64,000 bases of DNA from positions 3,100,001-3,164,000 of the forward strand of contig JAULSN010000006.1 of NCBI GenBank assembly GCA_033439765.1. Direction: 5' to 3'. A program made the position numbers and the translations under genes. Below, one piece after another: positions 22,649-33,904 of the stretch. Below the pieces are notes generated by a model. It was not told where the DNA came from. It searched no databases and saw only the letters and a program-made list of their open reading frames with translations. Source of the DNA: Lasiosphaeria ovina (lineage: Eukaryota; Ascomycota; Sordariomycetes; Sordariales; Lasiosphaeriaceae). The stretch's first letter is position 1; each line of letters starts with the position of its first letter.

Positions 22649-25600
22649 ATGCCCCCCTCAAGCCCCGAAGAAGAACGCAACTGGGATCGCCACCAGCGCG
22701 AAATATGGAGGCTCTACCTACTCGAGGGCAAGTCGCTGAAGCTGGTGATGCAAGAAATGGCGCAACGCCATGGATTCTCGCCTAGGTAAGGAGGTCGAAC
22801 CGCGTGTCCGGGCTGTGCCAGCAGGGGCCTCTCTAAAATCACGAAGAAATGCTAAGTCGAAACCAGCAAACAACAATGGATTGACAAGCTCAAGCAATGG
22901 GGCTGCTACAAGAGCCTCCCCAAGGAAGGATGGCGCTACGTGGAACACCAGGCCCGAAAGCGGAAGCTGTCGAATAGCGATGGAGGCGGCCCGTGTGTGG
23001 TTCTTTCGGGTGTGAGGTTGTCCCCGGAACAAGTCCGCAAGGGCATGAGAAACCACTGCCCAGGACCTACCCTGAAGTTGCCGCGGTATCGATGTGAGCA
23101 GCTTTGTTTCGATTCAGATAGGACGCGAGCTGAAAGCTAATCCGTGCGTGCAGCCCCAAGCCCACACCCGCCGAGCGGTCTTCCCCTGACTGTGTACACT
23201 CCTCCTCCCCTGGAAGGTACATCATGGCCCCAAAACCTCCCGTGGCTTCAATTCCATAGCCAGGAGTTTCGATGTGAGTTGGCACGGTTTCTTTGACGTC
23301 AACATCCCCCCCCTTGTCCAACCTGATGTTGACATAAACCCCCAGCAATCATCTCGAGCCTGGAAAGCGCTCTTTCCAGAATCTCTCTCTCATCGCCATC
23401 GCTAACGAGAGTACCAACATCCGTAATCCGCTCCCTAGGCCCGCACCTCGCCTCCCTCATAGCCGGCCGAAAGGCCGACCGAATCCACAACCGCCTCAGC
23501 CTCTTTATGCCCGAGAACGAATCCCAAGAGCATCTCATCCGCGCCGAGTCCATCTGCCAGCAGGGCACGCAGTGGGCCGCCCGGACATGGCTGGAGCTCG
23601 CGCTTTTCTACTACTCCAACCACCTGGACTCGCCGGTGCTTAGTGAAGATGAAGGCCGTAGGTGGATCGATACCGCGTGGGTAGCGACAGATAGGCAGGT
23701 GCTTCACTTCTTTGACTTTCTCTGGGCAGCCGGGACGGTGCTGCAGGAGCTCGTGCGGTCGGAGACACCGACGGCACAGGTTCTTGTGGGTAGGTTCTTC
23801 GCCAGCGCGGTGCGGCTTCGGCACGTCGAGACGCTGCGGAAGCTGGTCGATGCAGGCTTGAATCTGCAGAGGTCGGGGCTCCTGGCGGGTATTAAAGACA
23901 AGTATAGCTCGAGTGGGGGCATCATTGCGCCTATCAACTACGTGTTGCGAGCGAGCGATGCGGATATGGTGGACTTCCTGCTGGAACACGGGGCGACGTT
24001 TACGAAATTTTCGGGGTTGATTTCGCTACAGCATCATAATAGTAACGCTGAGAACGCCGCCGCTAACATGCCACCGTCTCTGGAGGTCGCGGATAATCCC
24101 CCAAGCCCGCGGTCGCTGCCAGACGAGGTTTGGGTCGACCAGAAGGACGGGTATTCGGAAAAAGAGATGATCGACATGTTGCGTCGCATACCGAAGATGT
24201 CCCCGAAGGCGCACATCAAGGGGTCGGGCTTGTGGGTAGCCGCCAACCGATTCCTGGAGCGCCTTGGGAAGATGGACGCAGGAATCGGAGCTCGACTTCA
24301 GAATCCCCTGCCCGTATTGCTCTTTGCTATCAGGTATGGGAGCCGAGAAACAATGGCGGCCATCATGTCGAGGGTCCCCGATCTCGATGCCGAGTCGAGA
24401 ATCGACAGCAGTGTCTTGCCGACGACGGCCATGGCGGAAGCCGCGTGGGCTGGAGACGTCGAGGCGTGCAAGATTCTCATGGCCAGGGGTGCCAAACCGA
24501 ACCCTGTTGCCGCCTCGTCTCTGTCCGCTCTCCAGATCGCAGCTCACCTTGGGAACATGCCCCTGGCCAACATGCTCGTCGAGAAGGGCGCCGACGTGAA
24601 CTACTCGTTCAGCGGCTACTCAGATATCGGGTCCGAACGTACAGCCCTCGGTGCCGCTATTGCGGAAGGACACGCCCTAATGGTGGAGTTTCTACTGGCA
24701 AAAGGTGCCATAGCGACGGCAGAGGATCTGGTCGGCTTGGAACCGCTCCTCCCGGAGCTGCCCGGTCGCGAAGAGACGGTGCGACGCCTCGTCGTCAACC
24801 AAGGGGAAGCCTTTACCGCCAAGGTCTTGCTCAACGCCGTGCGCCGGGGTGATCTCAGCCTGGCGAAGCTCCTCGTCCAGGCTGGTGCCGACTGGTCGTA
24901 TGTGAGCGAGACGGGGGAGACGCCCTTGGCGCTGGCCATATCGATCGGACACATCAACGTCGTCGGCCATATCATGGAGACCGGGCTGACACGATATGAT
25001 CCTGCGGCCCTGCTAGCTGCGACGGCGGCGGTCTCTTCGGCAACATCCTCGAGCACATTCGGTATCATTCTAGACAGCAGACGCGGAGTCGGACGGTTCC
25101 ACTACCACCAAAGCAACGAAGCGTGGACGGCCTTCCTGGAAGGCATGGCCTTGGCTGCCGCCGTGTGTCTCGGGGACGAGGATCGGGCCACCCGGCTGCT
25201 CGACGCCGGCATCTCCCCAGCCGAGGACTACCCCCTCGCAAGCTCGAGAGCCGGCTACCTACTCCGGTTCAACCTCCGCCACGACACCAGTGAAGTGTTC
25301 GGTGTCGGCCCTGGATCTCGGCACGACCATGTCCTGACCACCCCGGGCGCGACCATCCTCGGGACTGCCTGCATGGCCAAGCAGCCAACCATGGTCCCCA
25401 TCCTCCTCGGCCGCGGATACCAGCCGAGCCACGTCGACCTTGCCATCGCCGCGAACCTAATAGACCGGACGACCGTCGGCCTCCTCCTCCCCTCGGCGCC
25501 CAACCACTCGGGCATCCTCTCGCAGCTCATCCGGCGCGGCTGGAAATCCCACGTCTACGACATCCTCGCCGACGGCGGCGACCCCAACGCCCCGCAGACG

Positions 25601-26263
25601 CGCATCCACGCCCTCGCCTCCAGAAGACCCCCGTCGACGCCCCTCAAGGCAGCCATCCTCTGCGACGACATCAAGCTCGTGTCCCACCTCCTCAGCCGCG
25701 GCGCACACGTGTCGCCTGATTCCTCACCCCTCTCCACCGCCGCCGGTAGCGGAAACATCGCCATCGTCAGGCTGCTCATCGCGCACGGCGCCGGCGTCAA
25801 CGCGTCCTCCTCCTCCTCCTCCGGCGACACCGGATCGCCGCTGGACCAGTCCCCGCTGGAGGAGGCGGCCGAGAGCGGCAAGATCGACGTGCTGGCGTAT
25901 TTGCTGTCCGAAGGCGTCGACACCGCCGACGGCGTGCACCGCTGGAGGTACTTGCGGGCGGTCAGGCTGGCCGAGGAGGAGGGGCACCATGCTGCTGTGA
26001 AGATGTTGAGGGAGTATCGGGACTGGAGCCAGGAGGATCGGCGGATGTTTGAGGCGCTGGATATTTGTGATTTTTATGAGGATGGCCTGGGAGAGGGAGA
26101 GGGAGAGGGACAGGGACAGGGACAGGGACAAGAACAGGGACAGGGACAGGGAGAGAATGGCGGAGAGGCGTGGTATGTTGGTGATGGGATGGAAGGAGCT
26201 TTTGAGGAGTTTTTTGACTGGGGTGAGAATTTGGGCTTTCCGGAGCATGATTTCAGCTTTTGA
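22649..26263 (+). CDS. Clr5-domain ankyrin-repeat protein
   Basis: Predicted 1133 residues; exons 22649-22785, 22867-23093, 23154-23273, 23346-26263. The N-terminus is a Clr5 domain (WDRHQREIWRLYLLEGKSL ... HGFSPSKQQWIDKLKQWGC); it becomes contiguous only when the first intron (22786-22866) is removed. The middle is a helical region (about 190-400). From about residue 420 to 1030 come repeated ankyrin units (for example AAWAGDVEACKILMARGAKP; PLALAISIGHINVVGHIMETG; STAAGSGNIAIVRLLIAHGA). Near the C-terminus a GAG/CAG hexamer repeat (26093-26153) encodes a Gly-Glu/Gly-Gln stretch, followed by an acidic aromatic tail. Clr5 is a putative DNA-binding domain common in filamentous fungi and often fused to ankyrins or TPRs. 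Exons 2-3 are the least certain part. Function unknown. Confidence 0.8.
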
Positions 26264-26685
26264 ATCGGGTGACTTGGACGAGACTATACTATATATACTG
26301 TGATGGATGTCGGGGAAGTTGTTTTGTTGCCTGCCGCTTGGTACCAACAGGGGGACAAGGGGCCCCCGCTGGTACAATCTGTGGGTCCCTTAATCCTGCT
26401 GTGGTTGGTTGGTGCTAGATTTTACAGCGCATGATTGGCCACTCGATGTGACCTTTTTGTACCTCCCCATTGTCAGCTCTCACTACGCCTGCGCAGCTCC
26501 CGCCCGTGAATCGATATAAATTTTGATCATGTTGGCCATAGGTAATAATGTTCAATGTTCTTTGCAGCACTTCACCAGCAACCACCCTCGCATATGCCCC
26601 CTATTCTCCACTAAACCACCTCTCAAGTGCCCTCTCTCTCTCTGAATTCCCAGCCAGACGTAACATCACCGTCTACGCAGTTCTC
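26264..26685. other. Intergenic region with core promoter
   Basis: Holds a TATA box (TATAAA at 26515-26520). An in-frame ATG at 26548 is only about 30 bp after it and so would lie at or before the transcription start. Confidence 0.45.
26515..26520 (+). promoter_or_regulatory. TATA box of the retropepsin-like gene
   Basis: TATAAA 171 bp before ATG 26686 and 33 bp before ATG 26548. The spacing makes 26686 the likelier start codon. Confidence 0.45.
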
Positions 26686-27543
26686 ATGGGCATCACCAAC
26701 TCCCGACCCGCCGCCACGCCCGCAGACGTGGCCAAGATGAGATCCACCGCCAGCGGGTATCAGGCCCTCCGTGTCTCGACCATCGTACTCAGTGAGGTCG
26801 AGGCTGCCAATCTCAACTCGGCCGCCGCCCTCTCCGGCCTGGAATCCAGCTTCGGCCCGCTTCATGGCTCTGCCGCAGCGGCAAGGGGCCTCATGAACAC
26901 CCTGCACGGCTGGTGGAGGCACTTGCAAGAGTCGGAAGGCTCCCTGGCCCAGCCCTCGAGCGATGATGCTTTCAACAGGGGCATCAAGCTCCTAGACGAA
27001 AACGAGACCTGGGTCCATGCCACGGCGCTGCTCGACACGCAGTGCCAGATCGGAAACTGGATCTCCAAGCGCCTGGTCGAGCGCCTGGGCAAGGCGCATT
27101 TGATCTCAGCTCGACTCGACCTGCCCCAGGTACGCGATGCCAGTGACCACCCCATCCAGGCCTGTGGTATCATCAGCCTGGCCTGGAAGTGGCACGACCC
27201 CCGGGGAATCCGCGTTCACGAATGCCAGTTCTATGTCTTCCCCGAGTCGCCCCATATTGACGTCTTGTTCGGTGCCAAGTACATTATGTCGGAGGACTTG
27301 CTCCGCGTCAACGAGTCTGCCATTTTGCCGCTCGTGGAGCACAAGAAGAAGCCCAAGGGTATGTTTCGATTTCTTTCCGCTGTGTGTCATCCCCGTCATT
27401 ATCTGATAGAGTTTCTTCCGGTAGACGACGCCGCCGTCGCTGCTGCTAAGGAGCGACAGAAGCAGGAAAAGGCTGCGCTGGCGGAGCGTAGAAAGAAGGA
27501 GCAGGAAGAGAAGGGTGGTTCGGGAATGGAGGGTGGAATGTGA
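26686..27543 (+). CDS. Retropepsin-like domain protein with myristoylation-type N-terminus
   Basis: Predicted 263 residues; exons 26686-27358 and 27425-27543. Start 26686 is chosen because of the TATA position; it gives MGITNS, a good N-myristoylation signal (Gly2, Ser6). An Ala/Ser-rich helical region is followed by a retroviral-type aspartyl-protease fold: ALLDTQCQIGNWISKRLVER (about 114-133), strands ending in HECQFYVFP, and HIDVLFGAKYI where retropepsins have the ILG-like end strand. The usual Asp-Thr-Gly is Asp-Thr-Gln (D117). The C-terminal exon codes a charged coiled-coil-like tail (KERQKQEKAALAERRKKEQEEK). Similar single-copy retropepsin-like domains with unknown role occur in fungal genomes. 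Whether D-T-Q supports proteolysis is doubtful. Retention of the 66-bp intron would keep the frame. Confidence 0.7.
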   Translation: MGITNSRPAATPADVAKMRSTASGYQALRVSTIVLSEVEAANLNSAAALSGLESSFGPLHGSAAAARGLMNTLHGWWRHLQESEGSLAQPSSDDAFNRGIKLLDENETWVHATALLDTQCQIGNWISKRLVERLGKAHLISARLDLPQVRDASDHPIQACGIISLAWKWHDPRGIRVHECQFYVFPESPHIDVLFGAKYIMSEDLLRVNESAILPLVEHKKKPKGMFRFLSAVCHPRHYLIEFLPVDDAAVAAAKERQKQEKAALAERRKKEQEEKGGSGMEGGM

Positions 27544-27747
27544 TTGGGAAGGTCGATGACATTGGGGCGTTTCGGTGCTAGGTGTCGTTAAGGGGTGACG
27601 ACAGCTGGGCCGTTACTACCAACAAAGACCACTTGAACGGCAGCAAATCTGTTTTAGATCAGGCTGTAATTAGTTTTCTAAATTCGGGAGCAGGGCTAGG
27701 AAGATTGACCAAAGATTTCCTTGAAACACAGACATGAGACATTTCAC

Positions 27748-28611
27748 TTACGCGGCGGTGGCCGAAAACACCTCAACCATGCGTCCATTTGTGAGCAGAC
27801 ACAGACTCAGCGAGAAAGCGCCGGTGAAGATGCCAATCGTCATAAGCCGCATCTCCATACTGCCGACAGAGTACAGGACGAGGATGGATCCCACCAGAAG
27901 GAGGGATCCAAGAACCGTGCCCACCACAGTGCACACCCTTTCGACGCCCCCCTGGGAGTAGCGGACGATGTCACCATGTATCGCCGACGTATCCGGCTTT
28001 TTGAAAAGATATCCAACAACGTGATGGTACCGCTGCAGCATCCGATCGCTGACGAGTCCAGCAACACGGCTCTCGCTTTGTCGGGGCAGAAGGCAAACCA
28101 ATTCTGCCGGATCAAAGGTCTCCCAAGTCTCACTATCAGCGCCGAGCAGATAGACATTTCCCATAGACGGCAGGCTCATCCATCTTTGGAGAAATTCGAA
28201 GTCCTGCCTGTTGGGCGGTCCGATCTTGGCAACTTTGTGCTGCAGGTGCAGTGCCTGGTCTGGTAATTAGAGGTCAGCGGAGAGCCCAGACCTCTCAGAG
28301 CATAGTTGGACCTAACTGTATTCGTTCAACTTCTCTCTGACTTGCAGCACAAGTTCCCATTGTTTCGGAGACCCATTCTGTTTCGTTGCCGACTCGGCAA
28401 GACTCTGCCAGTCCCGGCTGTAGAGCGTGCGGTCAAAATGACCAGACTCGGCGTCGGCCTTACCCTCCTTGTGCAGGGCATTTTCCAGTTTGGTCAACTC
28501 GGCTTGTAGATAGAGAAGGTTAAGGGCATTCAGGGATCCAAAGCGCCGCAAGATTCCCGTCTCTGGGTGAGCTCCCATCAGCGACGCAAGTCTGGCGTAG
28601 CCCTCAGGCAT
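27748..28611 (-). CDS. DUF6594-like membrane protein
   Basis: Predicted 268 residues; exons 28611-28317 and 28259-27748 (57-bp intron). The protein opens with MPEGYARLASLMG and a FGSLNALNLLYLQAEL helix, both typical of the fungal DUF6594 family, then a soluble region, and closes with two or three membrane helices (VCTVVGTVLGSLLLVGSILV; MTIGIFTGAFSLSLCLL). The last codons overlap a perfect GTAAGT donor, so a short extra C-terminal exon (about 27657-27695) may exist; the family normally ends in another helix, which that exon would not supply. Function unknown; often found near ankyrin, NACHT or HET genes in other fungi (recollection). Confidence 0.75.
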
Positions 28612-30021
28612 GGCTTAAGCCTGCCGGTGGCCAGACCTTCTGTCCAGCCGAGCGTTGATTATAAGATAAATTAATATTCTGCTGTTATGTGTCAGTTTCA
28701 GTTGTAAGCAACAACAGTAAAACGTATAATGAGGATGCGGCGTTATTTAATTTTCATCGTCAGATTTCAGTCAGCTTTGAGTTGGGCATCCCTTGGGCGT
28801 CACCACGACGTGACCTCAGACGCATAGTTCTCATTAGTCCACGATATGCGCCCGAGAGCCGTGTCTGTCAAAGTGCAGAAAAACCTCATTAGGAATCCCC
28901 CCTCCCAGAAGCTCCCCCTCGATTGCAGACTGCAGCTACCTTGGTAGCTACCGGGGTAATTACCCAATTACGTGCCTCAGCAAATTAGCCCATCAACTGA
29001 CAGAAGCACACATTGCCCAGACCCTCGGATTTCGGTCCATGAACATCAAGTTTGTGTCTAGGTGCCTTGAGCAAGAACATATTATACTTTAGAACCATGA
29101 CCCGAGCGTGTAAACGCCGGCGGTTTCGTTTACCCGCCCATTTTCCGACGATAATGGGTGGATTTGACTACAGATAACCTGGGTAGGAGAGACGCCATAA
29201 GCTCTGGGGGGGGGGGGGTCATTTGTTTGTGGTGGGGTTGAGATGTCCAGGATGGGAGGGGACAGGTGTGTGTGGTTGGCAACCACGGCGTCCAGTAGAT
29301 GGCCTGGACTTGACGGCTGCAGCACTCAGCCACAGCACATGCAACGCCCTCGCCCCCCCCCCCCATTGATGCCCGCGCGGAATGGGTTACATTAGGGGGA
29401 AAACGGACATTGAGGTTGCCCATCTCGGGAAACCTTCTTTTTCATGAGCGAATGTCCACATAACTCGACTTGTATCAGAAACCTCCAAGCTTCCCGCTGA
29501 AGACGTCGTCCGGAATTATATCGCTTTGCCATTACAAAGTATCACAAAATTCCAACGGATGTGATTGCGTCAAGTTCCCCAAAACGCAAACCGCCTAATA
29601 GTATTCTGACACGATTATCTCCCATTAGCACGGCTGCGGCAGGGTTTGGTAGTCAGCGTATTTGCTCTCCGTTTCAATAAGATTTGAAATTGTGGTAGCC
29701 ATATTTACAAGGTAAATAAAATGAAAATTCGAGTGTGTTCTTACATGCTTACTGCGCGGCTATTTATCTTCGTCGCTAGTTAGATAAACAGGCTCTTTGA
29801 TCCGCCCTACCATTCACGTCCGTCACTACACGACTTCCCTTATGCCACCCCAAGCCCCACCTTCATTTGCTATCCATATCTTTTTCTTTCCGTGCTTGGC
29901 TCCAATTGGTACAGATATCTTACTTAGAGCAATCCATGTATCGCGGATGCCCAGCCGCTGTAGACTCTTGGCCAATATTCCACTCCTGAGATTTGCCACA
30001 CTGCGTTATACCGTAACGTAG
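28612..30021. other. Intergenic region, 1.4 kb
   Basis: No gene seen. Contains a 13-base G run (29206-29218) and, 134 bp further on, a 12-base C run (29353-29364). Otherwise unremarkable. Confidence 0.5.
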
Positions 30022-31894
30022 CTAGATATGAGGCAGTAGTTGAGTCCACACTGGAGATTCATAGACCTTGATCGACACCCTTCTGAGACTTATTAGGGCC
30101 TCGAAAAATAAGAAAACTCGAGCCAAAATGTAGGCCACGATGATGACAACAGTTACCAAAGCACCGCTGATTTCTAGGCATAGCATGGCTTCCGAGGGCT
30201 CATGCTCAGGGGCGTAATCAAGAGGCGGCGGCTGATTTGATATATGACCACGCTCCCTCAAGCCAGGAAAGCAGAAAACGGCAATTGAAGGCAGCACCAG
30301 GAAGCATGCCGACAGCCTCCAGGCCCATCGTTCAAAATCTGACGGGAAATCGTAGCCCCATGAGGCCAGATGCAGTCCTGAGTATGCCAGTGCGACTAGA
30401 ACAGAACAAGCGAGACCGACCCTGACATGGCCCGTGGAGCAGAGGTCAGCCGACGAAGCATTCCGAACCCTCTGGGCGACAAATGATCGGTACCCGAATT
30501 CTGTCATGGGATATTCCCACGCCGTGTAGCCTTGCGGGAGCTGCAGCGGTTGGGAGTCGTCCGTTAAGGGAGATTTGTATCGGTCCCAGATAGCTCGATT
30601 CTCTACCAAGTTCTGGCGAATGTTTCTCCATCTCTCCAAAGTGCCGGCGCCGAGAGTAAAATACGCTTCTTCGGGGTCGCAGTTTGCTCTCACGAAGCGA
30701 GTCAAGGAGCTGTTGGGTTTGTGACCGATCATGAGTTCCTTGAGTACGGTGCCCGGTGGTAACGTTGCGTTAGTGTTGACAACGTGGCCAACTCCTGAGA
30801 TTAGATCGATGACCTCAACGCCCGGTCCAGCCGTGACCGTAGCGATTCCGCTGACAGGCTCGTCGGCGGCGGAGTGCAGTCTTCGCTCGTGATTTTCGTC
30901 ATTCGCAGTGCGTGTCGAAACCCCTGGCGTTCCGGAATCCGTGGTGGTCTCTAGTATAATGAAGTTGTCAATTTCCGGGAGTGCCCACACTTGGGACTGC
31001 TCATGCTCTTCAGTTGCGCCTGGAGGGGGGGAAAGCAGTTCATGCTGGCGGCTGAACACGAGCATGGTTTCTCGCAGGGACGGCGTCCACTCCCCAAGCA
31101 CCGCTGTCGGATCTGTGATGTCGACGGGCTTCTTCCACCACAAAGCGTAGAGAACGAACGCAGTCATGACGTGGGCGATCGTGTGAACCTCGAGGAGCGT
31201 AACTGGCAAGCCGGCAGCCAGTCTTCCGGCGCATTGGATAATCAGCCAGGACGCCTGCAGCATGGCGAGTGACTTTCCGACGTCATCCGCCTTACTTTTA
31301 TCTCGAATAGCGGCCTCGGATATATCGGGTAGGAGGCCCAGTTCGGCAAGGACAAGCACACCATGCGCTGTCAGATGGAATCTTTTGGGGGCAGATTCAT
31401 CAGAATTAAAAGCAAAGCCACCCATGGCTGCGTAGAAGCTGTGTGTAATGGTCCATTCGTGGCGCCCCGCCGATGTACGGGCGTCGCTCTGCAGTTTTGT
31501 CAGCTCACTGCTCCAAACCTGGTGATGACGAGTAACAATAAGGCAATAACTAACACATACATGCACTTGCAGGCGTTTGGCAACTTCCTTTGTCAAAAGC
31601 TTCGCCGATTGCCACTGTAAAAATGCTCGGTAGACGACTATCTCGGGGGCAACGGTGGCTGCAATCGCCCATCTGCACTTTCGCCATATCTGACTTGTTC
31701 CTCGTCCCGGGACGTTTAGATGAACGGCCGTCCAGACGCAAAGCGACAACGTGAATAGACAGCCGATGAGGAGGCTTGCTGTTCCTCTCCTCGGAGGCTC
31801 TGCCCTGAAAGTTGTGTCAGCAGTTACCCTTAGGCGGAGAAAGAAAAACTCACTCCCAACCTTGAGCCAAACGGTGACTAGAAGTCCCGTCCAT
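30022..31894 (-). CDS. Multi-pass membrane protein of unknown function (fungal family)
   Basis: Predicted 593 residues; exons 31894-31854, 31804-31561, 31518-30022. A longer open frame starts at 31986, but a clean 49-bp intron (31805-31853: GTGAGT ... CTGAC ... TTTCAG) requires a different upstream frame. That frame gives MDGTSSHRLAQGWEAEPPRRGT, with the Gly-Trp before R-G-T that I recall from this family. Helices follow (SLLIGCLFTLSLCVWTAVHL; an APEIVVYRAFLQW segment), then the HSFYAAMGGFAF motif, a soluble central region, and four or more C-terminal helices. The family is widespread in Pezizomycotina with no known role. The second intron (42 bp) is stop-free and in frame, so it is less certain. 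Confidence 0.72.
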
Positions 31895-32111
31895 GAGAGA
31901 GAGAGAGCAAGATTGATAGCTTGACAAATCCCGGTTAGTTCGGGAATAAGAATGTGTAGAATGGGGATTGGGGCATGTGCAGTCATTTGTATTCAAGCAA
32001 GGCTCTCCGAACTGATTTCTAGTTTGTTGGCGCCAAGCCGCACCGCCGCCAGAGGGTGAGCAGAAAGCTGAGCCAGGTTGATGAGGGCTGATGCTTGGGT
32101 TTCGTGTGATG

Positions 32112-32310
32112 ATACTAAACCACTTCTAGGCCCAGCCTTGGGCTCGTCATAGTGACACCGCATGCCGCTATCAATTTATGTGCTGCGGCTGAGCATTTCC
32201 AGCACCCCTTTACCAACCACTGCCGAAAGCCAAGACTGTAGAACGCCAATAGCATCGTCGCATCCTGACGAGCAGTTTCTTGGACAGCTCGCCAGGCATC
32301 ACCTGAGGCG
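32112..32310 (+). repeat. Dispersed repeat, copy B
   Basis: Second copy of the 19532-19731 repeat, same orientation, about 12.6 kb away. Differences from copy A are mostly transitions. Confidence 0.7.
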
Positions 32311-32454
32311 GCAGCAGGATGGGCAGTTGGTGTTCACTTGTCATATAACCTGTGGAATTTGGTTGGCAGGGCAATGCACGTCGATGAGAGAGCTCCAAGT
32401 CTTTCTGTCGCAATTCGTCGTCCAATGCCCAGACCTCGTTGTAGGTGGGTAGAC

Positions 32455-32605
32455 GTAGGGAGATGAAGTAGATGGAAGATGTCTGTCTTGTTGTCTGTCT
32501 TCTATCTTGAGGACGGCCGGGGGCAGGGCAACCACCTATAAGCCCGGCCGTCTCCAGGATAGAAGACAGACAACAAGGAATACATTCCATCTACTTTCTC
32601 CCTAC
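32455..32605. repeat. Long inverted repeat (foldback, arms about 65 bp)
   Basis: The left arm (32455-32522) and right arm (32543-32605) are reverse complements at roughly 85-90% by eye around a 20-base loop. Shared blocks include TTGTTGTCTGTCTTCTATC and GTAGATGGAA. It lies about 145 bp after repeat copy B, so both may belong to one element. Confidence 0.75.
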
Positions 32606-33904
32606 AGTAGCGTTGTCAAGCTAAGAAAGATCTAGCCTGCTTTGGCACAAGCTCCAAAGACTATCCGTAGAGCCGCCATACTAGAGGCGCCGGCCAAGGT
32701 CACACTAAGGCAGGCAGTTGCCTTACATAGTAAAGATACTGGGCTTGACCACCTCCATCGGCACGAGTCGCCGGCTTTGTTAAAGCTGTATGTGCTGGGT
32801 TTCTGAGACGACGAGATCGTGTAGTTTACAATCAGGATAGGTAATCTGCTGCCCGGTTAGAACCTGCGGCAGCCGCTCAGGGATACAAAGGGACGGCTTG
32901 GTGCGCGATTTCTGAGCCGCATGGTTGTTGGCTTGGCGATTGTCTGCTGACTATTGGCCAAGAAGAAACTCTGACAGTCCCAGTACCCTTTACCTAGAAC
33001 CAACGTCATGGGGTGGGGGTTTCCATGTGGAGCAAAGGAATCGTGAGCTACAAGTCCTCAAGCGACAGCACTCGAAACCGCGACTTTCGTCATCTCCTAG
33101 GTCTCTTATTTTCCTTTTCATTGCACTCCAGATATACAACACAGAAAGGGTCCTGCCTCGCTACCAAAGGGCCCTTTATTCTCGCACGGTCATTCAATGA
33201 GCTGCAAAGTTACCGACTGTGAGCCCAACCGCCTCAGATCACAGGCGGTCGAGATTCAACCCGGGCAGCACCCCGATCAGACCCGCAACCGTCTAACACG
33301 CCCACAAGAGCCTGCGATGACTTCGACTGTGTGTCTCAGACATCTCGGTGAATCGACCCCCGGCCAAGTGTCAACCATTGCCCGAACCAACGACAGCCGA
33401 ACCCACGATAGCGACTCGTCTCAACCTGGGATTGGCCCCGCGTGCAGCCCACCCTCATGCACTGGGGTGATATTCACCCGAGTTGAGAGGGGGATGCCAC
33501 ACACTTTTATACCCTGAGGTCTTTATAAAGAGGGGCTGTGTCACCGCCGAGGGGGTTGACGGCCGCCGCAATTGGACGCCTCCCCGCCCCGGAACGGACT
33601 GACTCGCGCTCGGCTGCATGCCATTGGCCTGCGGCCGACGTGTTAGCTGCAAGTCAAGCAAATGGGATACTTCGTCTGCTGTGGGGGTCGACGGTTGCCG
33701 GCGGCATCTCTCTGCTAACACCTATGGCCCATGTCTTAAATGCTCGAGGAGGTATGATTATGGAACCCCAAGAGGGAGAGCATCCCAAGCAGGCACCTGC
33801 GCAATCGCTGATTGCCTTGCTTGCGATCCGCGTCTCACTATCGAGTTCGCCAGACGGGACACCGTCATCATCTTCCCAACTCGTCAGGGTCGCGGTCAAT
33901 CAGG

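Larger units (their letters stand above)
31987..33904. other. Intergenic region, 1.9 kb, with repeat copy B and a long inverted repeat
   Basis: No gene supported. Holds the dispersed repeat copy (32112-32310) and a foldback structure (32455-32605). The remainder up to the P450 start codon shows nothing recognisable. Confidence 0.5.

Noticed and set aside
31895..31986. Longer N-terminus (start 31986) of the membrane protein at 30022-31894
   Set aside because: Requires reading through a well-formed 49-bp intron; splicing it selects another frame starting at 31894 that restores the family-like Gly-Trp motif.
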